NCBI GenBank assembly: GCA_003755025.1
Contig: RJVL01000004.1
Span: forward strand, 372,001 to 436,000
Length of the DNA: 64,000 nt
Reading direction: 5' to 3'
Origin: Diaphorobacter nitroreducens
GTDB taxonomy: Bacteria; Pseudomonadota; Gammaproteobacteria; Burkholderiales; Burkholderiaceae_C
Shown here: positions 9,309 through 17,707 of the stretch, piece by piece
Layout: the number at the start of each line of letters is the position of its first letter
Position numbering within the stretch: position 1 is the first letter of the stretch
The notes under the pieces: model-generated
What the model was told of the DNA's origin: nothing
What the model saw: the letters and a program-made list of their open reading frames with translations, nothing else
The model's database searches: none
Program-made: the position numbers and the translations under genes

Positions 9309-10310
9309 ATGCCTTTGACCACTGCATTCCACGGCCGCAGGGCCGCGCTGGCCTTTGGGGCCGCTGTGGGCGCACTGCTGTGCACCGCGCCCCTGGGCGC
9401 CGTTGCGCAGGACAAGTACCCCTCCAAGCCCATCACCCTGGTGGTGCCGCAGGCCGCGGGCGGCGCCAACGACGCGATTGCGCGCGTGCTGGCGCAGCGC
9501 CTGAGCGAGCAGATGGGCCAGAGCGTGGTGGTGGACAACCGCCCCGGCGCGGGCGGCACGCTGGCCACGGCGGCCCTGGCGCGTGCCAAGCATGATGGCT
9601 ACACGCTGCTGGTCACGGCCGACAGCGCGCACGTGATCGGCCCGGCGCTCTACAAGAACCCGGGGTTCGACGCAGTCAAGGATTTCGAGCCCGTGGCGCC
9701 CGTCGCCACCGCCGGCTATGTGCTGGTGGCGCATCCTTCGTTCCCGGGCAACAACGTGGCGGACCTGATCCGGTTGGCCAAGGCCAGCCCCGGCAAGTAC
9801 GCCATCGCCTCGGCTGGCAATGGCACGCTCAACCACCTGATCGGTGAGTTGCTGCAAAAGGCCGCGGGCATCCAGCTGCAGCACATTCCCTACAAGGGCT
9901 CGGCGGCGGCCGCCACCGACGTGGCGGGCGGGCAGGTGCCGCTGTCGGTGCAGAGCCTGCCCTCGTCGATCGCCTTCATCAAGGCGGGCAAGCTCAAGGT
10001 GTTGGGCGTGGTGAACGAGAAGCGCGTCGCCGCGCTGCCCGACGTGCCCACCATCGGCGAGACGCTCAAGGGCTTCGCCCAGGCACCGTGGTACGCCATG
10101 TTCGCCCCGGCGGGCACGCCCGCGCCCATCGTCGAGCGGCTGCAGGCCGAAGTGGCACGCGCGCTGGACCACAAGGATGTGGTGGACAAGCTCGCCGTCG
10201 TGGGCTGCGAGCCGTTCAAGGGCACGTCTGCCCAGCTGGGTGCGCTGGTGCAGTCCGACCTGCCCAAGTGGGCGCGCGTGGTCAAGGACACCGGCGCCAC
10301 CGTGGACTGA
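9309..10310 (+). CDS. Bug-family (TctC) periplasmic solute-binding protein, copy 1
   Basis: The start at 9309 follows ACAGGAG at 9294-9300. The 333-residue product begins with an export signal (Arg-containing n-region, hydrophobic stretch to about residue 34, cleavage near AQD) and then YPSKPITLVVPQAAGGANDA, the first ligand-binding strand and loop of the Bug family, with VVVDNRPGAGGTLAT and YTLLVTADS. Bug proteins bind carboxylates for tripartite tricarboxylate transporters or act as sensors. No TctA/TctB membrane genes lie nearby, which is common for these proteins in Burkholderiales. It sits 37 bases after the lyase gene and 47 before the second copy. Confidence 0.93.
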   Translation: MPLTTAFHGRRAALAFGAAVGALLCTAPLGAVAQDKYPSKPITLVVPQAAGGANDAIARVLAQRLSEQMGQSVVVDNRPGAGGTLATAALARAKHDGYTLLVTADSAHVIGPALYKNPGFDAVKDFEPVAPVATAGYVLVAHPSFPGNNVADLIRLAKASPGKYAIASAGNGTLNHLIGELLQKAAGIQLQHIPYKGSAAAATDVAGGQVPLSVQSLPSSIAFIKAGKLKVLGVVNEKRVAALPDVPTIGETLKGFAQAPWYAMFAPAGTPAPIVERLQAEVARALDHKDVVDKLAVVGCEPFKGTSAQLGALVQSDLPKWARVVKDTGATVD

Positions 10311-10357
10311 TTCTTCCATTCCGAATTCGCACAACTTTCAACAAGGAGACACAACCC

Positions 10358-11347
10358 ATGATGACCACGCGCATCACACGCAAACATTTCGGCGCACTGG
10401 CGCTGGCCGCTTTGGCGCCGCTGGCGCTGTCCACGGCCTGGGCGCAGGGCGGCTACCCGTCGCGCACGGTGACCTTCGTCGTGCCGGCCGCCGCCGGCGG
10501 CACCACCGACATCTCGGCCCGCATGGCCGCGCAGGCGCTGGCGCCGGTGCTGGGCCAGTCGGTGGTGGTGGACAACAAGGGTGGTGGCAACGGCGCCATC
10601 GCGGCCAACATCGTCAAGCGCGCCGAGCCCGATGGCTACACGCTGCTCATGCAGTACTCGGGCTACCACGTGATCTCGCCCCATCTCACCAAGGCACCGC
10701 AGTGGGATCAGAAGGACTTCCAGCCCATCGCCAACGTGATCTCGGCGCCGCAGATCATCGTGGTGCGCGACGGCCTGCCGGTGAAGACCCTGGCCGAGCT
10801 GGTGGCCTACGCCAAGGCCAACCCCGGCAAGCTCAACTACGCCTCGTCAGGCAACGGCTCGCTGCAGCACGTGACCGGCGCCATGCTGGAGCAGCAGGGC
10901 GGCATCAAGATGGTGCACGTGCCCTACAAGGGCACGGGCCCCGCGCTGCAGGACCTGCTGGGCGGCCAGGTGGACCTGACCTTCGGCACCGCACCGCCGT
11001 TCATGCCCCACATCCAGTCCGGCAAGCTGCGCGTGCTGGCCGTCACGGGTAAGGAGCGCCTGGCCAGCCTGCCCGACGCCCCCACCACGGCCGAGGCCGG
11101 CTACCCGGGCGTGAACGCCACCTCGTGGTTCGCGCTGTTTGCACCCGCAGGCGTGCCCAAGCCGGTCATCGACAAGCTGGCCGCCGACATGAAGAAGGTG
11201 GTGGAAGACCCGGCCTTCCGCAAGAAGGCGCAGGAACAGGGTGCCGCGGCCGACTACCAGGGCCCGCAGCAGCTGGGCGAGCGCGTGAAGAGCGACTTCG
11301 CCAACTGGGCGGGCGTGATCAAGAGCTCCAAGATCGAGGCGGAATAA
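10358..11347 (+). CDS. Bug-family (TctC) periplasmic solute-binding protein, copy 2
   Basis: The start at 10358 follows AAGGAG at 10343-10348. The 329-residue product has an N-terminal signal (MTTRITRKHFGALALAAL..., cleavage near AWAQ) and the Bug fold: YPSRTVTFVVPAAAGGTTDI, VVVDNKGGGNGAI and VPYKGTGPALQDLLGGQVDL. It is clearly a paralogue of the protein before it but diverged throughout, so the pair probably bind different acids rather than being a recent duplication. It ends the CoA-transferase/lyase cluster. No transporter membrane subunit is encoded here. Confidence 0.93.
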   Translation: MMTTRITRKHFGALALAALAPLALSTAWAQGGYPSRTVTFVVPAAAGGTTDISARMAAQALAPVLGQSVVVDNKGGGNGAIAANIVKRAEPDGYTLLMQYSGYHVISPHLTKAPQWDQKDFQPIANVISAPQIIVVRDGLPVKTLAELVAYAKANPGKLNYASSGNGSLQHVTGAMLEQQGGIKMVHVPYKGTGPALQDLLGGQVDLTFGTAPPFMPHIQSGKLRVLAVTGKERLASLPDAPTTAEAGYPGVNATSWFALFAPAGVPKPVIDKLAADMKKVVEDPAFRKKAQEQGAAADYQGPQQLGERVKSDFANWAGVIKSSKIEAE

Positions 11348-11411
11348 ATCCGCCCTACACTGGGCGCCCTTTGCAACCGGCAGCACGCGCGTGCTGTCGC
11401 CCGGCGCCCCC

Positions 11412-11927
11412 ATGACCGCTCCCACTGATCTGCCCTACCTGCGGGCCTACGCGCCCGCGCTGCAGGCCCAGGCCCACGCGCTGCTGGCGCAGGGCCAACT
11501 GGGCGCGCTGCTGCAGCGCAAGTACCCCGAGGGCCACGCGGTGCGCAGCGACAAGGCGCTGTACGACTATGCCCAGGAGTTCAAGGCGCGCCACCTGCGC
11601 AACGCGGGCACGGTGAACAAGGTGCTGTTCGACAGCAAGATCCACGTGGTGCGCCATGCGCTGGGGCTGCACACCCACCGCACGCGGGTGCAGGGCGGGC
11701 GGCTGGCGGCGCGGCATGAGATTCGCGTGGCCGCACTGTTCAAGCAAACGCCCGACGAGTTCCTGCGCATGATCGTCGTGCACGAGCTGGCCCACCTGCG
11801 CGAGAAGGACCATGGCAAGGCCTTCTACCAGCTGTGCACCCACATGGAGCCGCAGTACCACCAGTTCGAGTTCGACCTGCGCCTGTACCTCACTCACCTG
11901 GACGCGGGCGGTGAGCTGCTGTGGTGA
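11412..11927 (+). CDS. YgjP/SprT-like zinc metallopeptidase (DUF45)
   Basis: About 171 residues from the ATG at 11412 (an alternative ATG at 11391 adds seven residues). The motif MIVVHELAHLREKDHGKAFY contains HELAH followed at the proper distance by HxxxF, the zinc-binding and catalytic pattern of YgjP-like M48/DUF45 proteins. No signal peptide or membrane segment is present, so it is probably cytosolic. The natural substrate of this family is not known. It stands alone, 43 bases before a palindromic repeat and convergent with murI. Confidence 0.8.
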   Translation: MTAPTDLPYLRAYAPALQAQAHALLAQGQLGALLQRKYPEGHAVRSDKALYDYAQEFKARHLRNAGTVNKVLFDSKIHVVRHALGLHTHRTRVQGGRLAARHEIRVAALFKQTPDEFLRMIVVHELAHLREKDHGKAFYQLCTHMEPQYHQFEFDLRLYLTHLDAGGELLW

Positions 11928-11929
11928 AA

Positions 11930-11985
11930 TGCTATTGAAAAAATAGCTGCCAGCGCTTGATGGGTAAGCGCTAAGGCCCGTTTTG
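11930..11985. repeat. Interspersed palindromic repeat (intergenic)
   Basis: AATAGCTGCCAGCGCTT, seven bases, AAGCGCTAAGGCCC and a TTTTGGCTTAAA tail: one of the best-kept copies of the element found throughout the window. It lies between convergent genes and could also act as a terminator on both strands. Confidence 0.8.
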
Positions 11986-11994
11986 GCTTAAATC

Positions 11995-12870
11995 TCAGTC
12001 GATCTGCAGCGCCGCGCAGTACTGCGCGGGCAACTGTAGCCAGCGCTCGGCTGCCGACTGCAGCGCGGCCAACTGGCCCGTGGTGTAGAGCTGGATGTGC
12101 CCCGGCGCGGCGGGCGCGCCATCCGCCGCGTGCTCGGGTGCGAGGGCGCCGGCCTGGTCGAGGATGCGCCGGGTCTGGCGCGCCACGGGCGCACCTGTGT
12201 CGATGATCTGCACATCCGGCCCCACCAGGGCGCGCAGCATGTCCTTGGCGAACACGTAGTGGGTGCAGCCCAGCACCAGCGTGTCGATCTCGCCCGTTTT
12301 CAAGCCAAAAGTGCCCAGCGCGCCCGTGTACTGGACGCAAAGCGCTTCTATTTTTGCCATGGATGCGGCGGCGGGCAGCGGCTCCTCGGTGCTTTGCTCG
12401 ATGGCGCGCGCCAGGCCGTCGCAAGGCTGCACCGAAAAGCGCGTGCCGGCCGAATGCCCATCGCGCAGGCGCTGAAAGCGCGCGCTGCCCACCGTGCCGC
12501 GCGTGGCCAGCACGCCCACGTGGTGCGTCTGGCTGCTGGCGGCGGCGGGCTTGAGCGCCGGCTCCACCCCGATGGCGGGCAGGTCGGGCAGGGCCGCGCG
12601 CAGTTGTTCCACCGCGGCGGCGGTGGCCGTGTTGCAGGCGACCACCAGCGCCTTGATGCCGTGGTGTTCGCGCAGCCAGCGGGCGATGGCCAGCGTGCGC
12701 TGCTGCACGAAGGCGTCACCCTTGGCGTCCCCATAGGGAGCGTTGCCGCTGTCGGCCAGGTAGACGAAATGCTCGTGCGGCAGTTCGTGGCGCAGCGCCT
12801 GCAGCACGCTCAGGCCGCCAATGCCGCTGTCGAACACACCAATGGGCCGGGCGGCAAGGGGCGATGTCAT
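11995..12870 (-). CDS. murI: Glutamate racemase
   Basis: Interconverts L- and D-glutamate to supply peptidoglycan synthesis. The start at 12870 gives MTSPLAARPIGVFDSGIGGLS with the substrate-binding Asp-Ser; upstream extension to 13032 lacks family sequence. The two catalytic cysteines are in VVACNTATAAAV and LVLGCTHYVFAKD. Length 291 residues, slightly above the common 265-285. Part of the extra length may come from a palindromic-repeat copy at plus-strand 12297-12356, read as MAKIEALCVQYTGALG followed by TFGLKTG. It lies downstream of the GFA gene on the same strand with a 98-base gap. Confidence 0.96.
   Translation of the reverse strand: MTSPLAARPIGVFDSGIGGLSVLQALRHELPHEHFVYLADSGNAPYGDAKGDAFVQQRTLAIARWLREHHGIKALVVACNTATAAAVEQLRAALPDLPAIGVEPALKPAAASSQTHHVGVLATRGTVGSARFQRLRDGHSAGTRFSVQPCDGLARAIEQSTEEPLPAAASMAKIEALCVQYTGALGTFGLKTGEIDTLVLGCTHYVFAKDMLRALVGPDVQIIDTGAPVARQTRRILDQAGALAPEHAADGAPAAPGHIQLYTTGQLAALQSAAERWLQLPAQYCAALQID
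12297..12356 (-). repeat. Palindromic-repeat copy inside murI
   Basis: Minus-strand reading gives AAAATAGAAGCGCTTTGCG, a short spacer, GCGCGCTGGGCACTTTTGG: the same ends and TTTTGGC tail as intergenic copies, with a partly decayed stem. It is fully in frame in murI. Confidence 0.5.
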
Positions 12871-12968
12871 GGAAGGCGTGGCAAGAAATCGGGGAAAGGG
12901 CACCGCCAGGAGGGGCGGCGCACGGGCCTCCAGTATGCCCGTGCGGCGGCCGGGCTGCAGGGGGCGCT

Positions 12969-13400
12969 CTAGGCCGCGCCGGGCGGTACGTACCCCTGCG
13001 GGTGCTGGGGTAGATCGTCCTGGAGGGGCCACCAGCTGCAGCGCGAGGCCACATGCATGTGGAATGCCGGCGCCGCGGCCACGGGCTCGTCCAGCAGGCC
13101 TGCGCGGATGCGCACCACGCCGGGCAGGCTGTCACGTTCGCTGAATACCGGCGAGCCGCAGACACCGCAGAACACGCGCCGCTTGCCGGGGGAGGACTCG
13201 AAGCGCCGCAGCAGGTCCTGGCCGGCCTGGAACTGCAGCCGATCCACGTCCACCGGCAGATTGGCAGCAAACGCGCTGCCCTGCGCGCGGCGGCACTGCG
13301 CGCAGTGGCAGATCTGGATCGGGGCCAGCGGCCCGCGGATCGTGAAGCGCACGCCCTGGCAGAGGCAGGCGCCGTGGTGCAGCGGCTCGGATGGGTTCAT
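12969..13400 (-). CDS. GFA family protein (glutathione-dependent formaldehyde-activating fold)
   Basis: 143 residues with the cysteine pattern of the GFA/CENP-V fold: GACLCQGVRF (Cys-x-Cys), ICHCAQCRRAQG (CxxC), and FCGVCGSPVFSE (CxxCG). These residues bind zinc; founder members were linked to S-hydroxymethylglutathione formation, but most family members have no proven reaction. The gene is followed by murI and preceded by the DUF938 methyltransferase gene with 25 bases between. Function cannot be taken further from sequence. Confidence 0.88.
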   Translation of the reverse strand: MNPSEPLHHGACLCQGVRFTIRGPLAPIQICHCAQCRRAQGSAFAANLPVDVDRLQFQAGQDLLRRFESSPGKRRVFCGVCGSPVFSERDSLPGVVRIRAGLLDEPVAAAPAFHMHVASRCSWWPLQDDLPQHPQGYVPPGAA

Positions 13401-13425
13401 GGCAGACGGCGAAGGTGTGTTGGCG

Positions 13426-14070
13426 TCACTCTACGGCAGGCTCCGCCGGGGCGGCGGTGCGGTGAAACACCAGCAGCCGGTTGTTCGCGGGCATGGCGTG
13501 GTCGTGCGTTAGCGCGAGGCGGTGCTGTGCCGCTAGTGCCACGATGTCCTCGAAATGGCGGATGCCGCTGTGCGGGTCGCGCTGGCGCAGCCAGGCATCA
13601 AAGGCGCGGTTGCTGTCACTGGTGTAGGTTCCGCCGTAGTTGAAGGGGCCGTACAGCGCCAGCACGCCGCCGCCAGGCAGGTGGGCACCGGCCAGCGCGA
13701 ACAGCCGCTGCACCAACGGCCAGGGCACGATGTGCGCGGTGTTGCTGCTGAATACCGCGTCGAACGGCCCGCTGCCAGGGTCGCCCTGTGGCCAATCGCT
13801 GTGCGCCAGGTCCAGCAGCAGCGGCGGGCGCAGGTTGGGGGCCGGGTGTTGCGCATGCCAGGCGCGTATGCCCGCGTGGTTGTCCGCCAGGTCGCTGGTC
13901 TGCCACACCAGGTGGGGCAGGCGTGGCGCGAAATACACGCTGTGCTGGCCCGTGCCCGAACCCACCTCCAGCACATGGCGCCGGTCGGCAAAGGCCTGCT
14001 GCAGCACGGCGAAGATGGGCGCCTGGTTGTTTTCGCAGGCCTGGGAAAACGGCAGGGGAGGGTGATTCAT
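13426..14070 (-). CDS. DUF938 class I SAM-dependent methyltransferase-like protein
   Basis: 214 residues. N-terminal PPLPFSQACENNQAPIFAVL is the DUF938 opening and is followed by VLEVGSGTGQHSVYFAPRLP, the SAM-binding glycine loop of a Rossmann methyltransferase, then SNTAHIVPWPLVQRLF and LYGPFNYGGTYTSDSNRAFD, both conserved in the family. The acceptor substrate of DUF938 proteins is not known to me. The gene lies 11 bases after the dmeF stop on the same strand and may be its third operon member. Confidence 0.88.
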   Translation of the reverse strand: MNHPPLPFSQACENNQAPIFAVLQQAFADRRHVLEVGSGTGQHSVYFAPRLPHLVWQTSDLADNHAGIRAWHAQHPAPNLRPPLLLDLAHSDWPQGDPGSGPFDAVFSSNTAHIVPWPLVQRLFALAGAHLPGGGVLALYGPFNYGGTYTSDSNRAFDAWLRQRDPHSGIRHFEDIVALAAQHRLALTHDHAMPANNRLLVFHRTAAPAEPAVE

Positions 14071-14081
14071 GGCGTGTGTGC

Positions 14082-15032
14082 TTAAAGCGCCTGTACTTCC
14101 ACGGTGACGTGCGACAGCTCGTGCACTGGCAGCAGCAGGGCCTTGTAGTGCTGTGCGGGCTGCGGCGTGGCCGAGGCGACGGAAACGATGGCAGCAAAAT
14201 GGCCCGGGCCGATTTGCCAGACGTGCAGGTCTTTCAGCGTGTCGCCCGTGGCGGCGAGGATGTCCTCGATCTCCTGGCGGACCTGCGGCCCTTCCGCCGG
14301 CGCATCCAGCAGCACGCTGCCGGCGTCACGGATCAACCCCCAGGACCAGCGGGCGATCACCAGCGCGCCCACCACGCCCATGGCCGGGTCGGCCCAGAGC
14401 CAGCCGTAGCTGCGCCCCACGAGCAGCGCCGCGATGGCCAGCACGGAGGTCAGCGCGTCGGCCAGCACATGCAGGTAAGCCGCGCGCAGGTTGTTGTCTT
14501 GGCCATGGCGGCCGTGGTCGTGATCGTGGCCATGGTGGTGGTGCCCATGTCCGCCATGCAGCAGCCGGGCGGACACCAGGTTCACCACCAGGCCGATCAC
14601 CGCCACGGCGATTGCCTGCTCGAAGCGGATGGGCACGGGGTCGGTCAGCCGCAGGAAGCTCTCCCACGCGATGAGCAGCGCCACGATGGCCAGCACCACG
14701 GCGCTGGCGAAGCCGGCCAGGTCGCCCATCTTGCCGGTGCCGAACGAGAAGCGTGGGTTGGCCGCATGGCGGCGTGCATACCCATAGGCCAGCGCCGTGA
14801 TCAGCATGGCACCGGCGTGCGTGGACATGTGCCAGCCGTCGGCCACCAGGGCCATCGAACCGTACAGCTTGCCCGCCAGGATCTCGGCGACCATCATGCT
14901 GGCCGTCAGCGCGATCACGAGCCACACGCGCCGCTCGTTGCGCTGGTGCTCCGCGCCCAGGAAGACGTGGTGATGGTCGGCGGGGAAGGGTGCGGGCGCC
15001 GCGCCCGCGGTGTGCAGGGTGGAGGAAGTCAT
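14082..15032 (-). CDS. dmeF: Cation diffusion facilitator, Co/Ni efflux type
   Basis: A 316-residue CDF antiporter exporting divalent metal across the inner membrane. Six membrane segments are seen; between the fourth and fifth lies a His-rich loop (HGGHGHHHHGHDHDHGRH). The transport site residues read HMSTH in the second segment, where zinc exporters usually have HxxxD or DxxxD, and HVLADAL in the fifth. Together with the RcnR/DmeR-type repressor gene just upstream, this points to cobalt/nickel (DmeF) rather than zinc. Start 15032 overlaps the repressor stop by four bases (ATGA), so the two are one operon. Confidence 0.88.
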   Translation of the reverse strand: MTSSTLHTAGAAPAPFPADHHHVFLGAEHQRNERRVWLVIALTASMMVAEILAGKLYGSMALVADGWHMSTHAGAMLITALAYGYARRHAANPRFSFGTGKMGDLAGFASAVVLAIVALLIAWESFLRLTDPVPIRFEQAIAVAVIGLVVNLVSARLLHGGHGHHHHGHDHDHGRHGQDNNLRAAYLHVLADALTSVLAIAALLVGRSYGWLWADPAMGVVGALVIARWSWGLIRDAGSVLLDAPAEGPQVRQEIEDILAATGDTLKDLHVWQIGPGHFAAIVSVASATPQPAQHYKALLLPVHELSHVTVEVQAL

Positions 15033-15301
15033 TTCAGGTACGAGCGCAGGATGTCCATCATTTCTTCGCCGCCGGTGCGGCGCTCGGCATCGGTGCCGGC
15101 GTCCACCACGTGATCCTGCAGGTGGCCCAGCATGACTTCGGTGGTCAGACCATTCATGGCGCCGCGTGCCGAAGCGAGCTGCCGCAGCACTTCCGCGCAC
15201 GCGGCGTCACCCTCCAGGGCGCGCTCGATGCCCTCCATCTGGCCCTTGATGCGCCGCACGCGTGCGATCAGCTTGTCTTTTTGCCCGTGGGTGTGGGACA
15301 T
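15029..15301 (-). CDS. dmeR: Ni/Co-responsive repressor of the RcnR/CsoR/DmeR family
   Basis: 90 residues, all-helical CsoR/RcnR family. The metal ligands fall exactly on the RcnR pattern: His3, Cys35, His60 and His64, which separates nickel/cobalt sensors from copper (CsoR) and formaldehyde (FrmR) members. Arg and Lys residues at 14-19 supply DNA contacts. The gene leads the dmeR-dmeF pair, so metal binding should release repression of the exporter. The symbol is by analogy with rhizobial and Cupriavidus pairs; RcnR-like would be equally fair. Confidence 0.87.
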   Translation of the reverse strand: MSHTHGQKDKLIARVRRIKGQMEGIERALEGDAACAEVLRQLASARGAMNGLTTEVMLGHLQDHVVDAGTDAERRTGGEEMMDILRSYLK

Positions 15302-15404
15302 GGAATGACTCGAAAATATAGTGTGGGGGGCTATGCTAACCCGGCCGCACGGACCGCGGCGGGAACGCGGCCATTGCGCGCAGCGGGCGCGTGCGCAATA
15401 TGTT

Positions 15405-15470
15405 GCAGAAATGGGCTGCAGCGCTTTATGGACAAGCGCTGTGTGCTATTTAATCAATAGCGTAAGTCCG
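15405..15470. repeat. Interspersed palindromic repeat (intergenic, between dmeR and ttuC)
   Basis: Variant copy: GCAGCGCTTTATGGACAAGC then GCTGTGTGCTATTTAATCAA. It keeps the AGCGCTT/AAGCGCT stem and the AT-rich TAGC end. The rest of the 203-base gap shows no gene. Confidence 0.6.
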
Positions 15471-15504
15471 TTGACGGAAACATGCCGCGCCCTGCGGGCG
15501 GGGG

Positions 15505-16599
15505 TTACCCGTGCGCGATGCGCGCGGCGATGGCCTCGCCCACCTGCGTGGTGCTTGCCGCACCGCCCAGGTCTGGCGTGCGCGGGCCGCTTTTGATGAT
15601 CTCTTCGATGGCTGCAATGATGGCATCGTGGGCCTGCCGCCCCGCGCCTTGGCCGTGGGTCAGGAAGTCCAGCATCAGCGCGCCAGACCAGATCATCGCG
15701 ATCGGGTTGGCGATGTTCTGGCCATAGATGTCGGGCGCCGAGCCGTGCACGGGCTCGAACAGGCTGGGGAAGGTGCGCTCGGGGTTCAGGTTGGCCGACG
15801 GTGCCAGGCCGATGGTGCCGGTGGTGGCGGGCCCCAGGTCGGAGAGGATGTCGCCGAACAGGTTGGTGGCGGCCACCACGTCGAAGCGCCCCGGCTGCAG
15901 CACGAAGCGTGCGGTGAGGATGTCGATGTGCTGCTTGTCCAGTGTGACTTCGGGGTAGCCCTTGGCGACATCGTCGGCGCGCTGGTCCCACCAGGGCATG
16001 CTGATGGCGATGCCGTTGCTTTTGGTGGCCAGCGTCACGTGCTTGCGCGGGCGGCTTTGCGCCAGGTCGAAGGCGAACTTCAGCAGGCGGTTGGCGCCGT
16101 GGCGCGAGTAGACCGACTCTTGGATCACGATCTCACGGTCCGTTCCCTCGTACATGATGCCGCCCAGCGACGTGTATTCGCCCTCGGTGTTCTCGCGCAC
16201 CACGTAGTAGTCGATATCGCCGGGCTTGCGGCCGGCCAGCGGGCAGGGCACGCCCTCGAACAGACGCACGGGGCGCAGGTTGATGTACTGGTCGAACTCG
16301 CGGCGGAACTTCAGCAGCGAACCCCACAGCGAGATGTGATCGGGTACGGTCGCCGGCCAGCCCACGGCGCCGAAGGAGATCGCATCCATGCCCGACAGCT
16401 GCGCCTTCCAGTCGTCGGGCATCATCTGGCCGTGCCGGGCGTAATAGTCGCAATGCGCCCAGTCGAAGGTGTGCAGTTCCAGGTTCAGACCGAAGCGCCG
16501 GGCGGCGGCCTGCACGGCGCGCAGGCCTTCGGGCATGACTTCCTTGCCGATGCCGTCTCCGGCGATCACGGCGATCTTGTGGGTGCGTTGCTGCTGCAT
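15505..16599 (-). CDS. ttuC: Tartrate dehydrogenase / decarboxylating D-malate-type dehydrogenase
   Basis: An NAD- and Mn2+-dependent beta-decarboxylating dehydrogenase of 364 residues, related to isopropylmalate dehydrogenase. Family markers are KIAVIAGDGIGKEVMPEGL at the N-terminus, VRENTEGEYTSLGG, the metal-binding AATNLFGDILSDLGP and FEPVHGSAPDIYGQN. The VRENTEGEY and SYNLRPVR-like (QYINLRPVRLFEGV) segments place it with tartrate/D-malate rather than isopropylmalate or isocitrate enzymes. The ATG at 16599 was chosen because the extension to 16800 has no family sequence. It is a single gene without tartrate transporter neighbours here. D-malate as the main substrate cannot be excluded. Confidence 0.85.
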   Translation of the reverse strand: MQQQRTHKIAVIAGDGIGKEVMPEGLRAVQAAARRFGLNLELHTFDWAHCDYYARHGQMMPDDWKAQLSGMDAISFGAVGWPATVPDHISLWGSLLKFRREFDQYINLRPVRLFEGVPCPLAGRKPGDIDYYVVRENTEGEYTSLGGIMYEGTDREIVIQESVYSRHGANRLLKFAFDLAQSRPRKHVTLATKSNGIAISMPWWDQRADDVAKGYPEVTLDKQHIDILTARFVLQPGRFDVVAATNLFGDILSDLGPATTGTIGLAPSANLNPERTFPSLFEPVHGSAPDIYGQNIANPIAMIWSGALMLDFLTHGQGAGRQAHDAIIAAIEEIIKSGPRTPDLGGAASTTQVGEAIAARIAHG

Positions 16600-16935
16600 G
16601 GGTGGCTTTTCAAACGATGTAAGCCCGCCATTGTTCACTGAGGAGAGCGTCCGTTCAATGCGCGCGCCCGTGTCTGCGTCTTTCGTGACGTTGGCAGGAC
16701 GCTTGCCGCTGCGCACGGAATGGCGGGGGGAAGCCCAATACGGGGGGCGTGCCCCGCGCGGCCCAGCGGTCTGCCAGCAGTCAGGTCTGTGGGTGTCCAA
16801 GCGGCTGTTGAGCGGGGTGTGTGCGGCGCAGCAGAAACGATAGCTGCCAGCGCTTGCCAGCGAATGGATTTAATGCCAAATTGGCATTGAACCGTTACGG
16901 ATCAAGCGCAAGAAGCTATGAATAGCATAGCGAAA
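16600..16935. other. Intergenic region between ttuC and yqeY
   Basis: 336 bases without a convincing gene. It must hold the ttuC promoter; a CATTG/CAATG-flanked dyad near 16630-16660 is too weak to call. The right-hand third (16838-16925) contains two imperfect pieces of the interspersed repeat, AGCTGCCAGCGCTTGCCAGC and, further right, AAGCGCAAGAAGCTATGAAT, with TGCCAAATTGGCA, a short perfect dyad, between them. Confidence 0.6.
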
Positions 16936-17397
16936 TTAACTGGCCAGTGCGGCCTTCACGGCGGCCGACACCTGGCCCATGTCGGCCTTGCCGGCCAGGC
17001 GGGTCTTGGCCACGCCCATCACCTTGCCCATGTCTCCGGGGCCCACCGTCTTGCCCAGTTCTGCGCCGACTTCGGTCACGATGGCCTTCACGGCGGTAGC
17101 CACTTCGTCGGCCGACATGCGTTCGGGCAGGTAGGCCTGCAGCACGGCCATTTCGGCCTTTTCCTTGTCGGCCAGGTCCTGGCGGCCCGCGCCCTCGAAG
17201 GCGGTGATGCTGTCCTTGCGCTGCTTGATCAGCTTGTCCACGATGGCCACGATGGCCGCGTCATCCAGCGTGATGCGCTCGTCCACTTCCTTTTGCTTCA
17301 TGGCGGCCTGCAGCAGGCGGATGGTGCCCAGGCGCTCGCTGTCCTTGGCGCGCATGGCGGTTTTCATGTCTTCGGTGATCTGGTCCTTGAGGCTCAT
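16936..17397 (-). CDS. yqeY: GatB/YqeY-domain protein
   Basis: 153 residues, start MSLKDQITEDMKTAMRAKDS. The whole length is a GatB/YqeY domain: an N-terminal helical bundle and a C-terminal part (residues about 100-150, YLPERMSADEVATAVKAIV... GDMGKVMGVAKTRLAG) like the tail domain of GatB amidotransferase that touches tRNA. Free-standing YqeY proteins may associate with tRNA or the amidotransferase; the role is unproved. The gene follows rpsU, a common neighbour in proteobacteria, but a strong terminator separates them. Confidence 0.92.
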   Translation of the reverse strand: MSLKDQITEDMKTAMRAKDSERLGTIRLLQAAMKQKEVDERITLDDAAIVAIVDKLIKQRKDSITAFEGAGRQDLADKEKAEMAVLQAYLPERMSADEVATAVKAIVTEVGAELGKTVGPGDMGKVMGVAKTRLAGKADMGQVSAAVKAALAS

Positions 17398-17430
17398 GGT
17401 GTTTCTCCAGTCAAACGGTGTAGAAAACAA

Positions 17431-17464
17431 AAAACCCGCGCTTGGCGTCCCTAGCGCGGGTTTT
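17431..17464 (-). terminator. Rho-independent terminator after rpsU
   Basis: On the minus strand a 12-bp perfect stem (AAAACCCGCGCT / AGCGCGGGTTTT, ten-base loop) runs into a further T-rich stretch. It stands between the rpsU stop and the yqeY start and probably limits cotranscription. Confidence 0.88.
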
Positions 17465-17494
17465 GTGGCGTCTGGTGTCAACGCCGGGCTGTGC

Positions 17495-17707
17495 TTAGTA
17501 CAGCTTCTTGGGCAGTTGCATGCTGCGCACGCGCTTGTAGTGGCGCTTCACGGCGGCAGCCTTCTTGCGCTTGCGCTCGGCGGTGGGCTTCTCGTAGAAC
17601 TCACGGGCGCGTAGGTCGGTCAGCAGACCCAGCTTTTCGATGGTGCGCTTGAAGCGGCGCAGGGCCACGTCAAAGGGTTCGTTTTCTTTTACACGAATGG
17701 TCGTCAT
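17495..17707 (-). CDS. rpsU: 30S ribosomal protein S21
   Basis: 70 residues, very basic, [21 protein letters not shown] with the typical [21 protein letters not shown] middle and KLY end (shown here in part). S21 binds the platform of the small subunit and is needed for initiation on structured mRNA. A clear sigma-70 promoter lies about 130 bases upstream and a strong terminator 31 bases downstream, so it is a single-gene unit. Confidence 0.97.
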
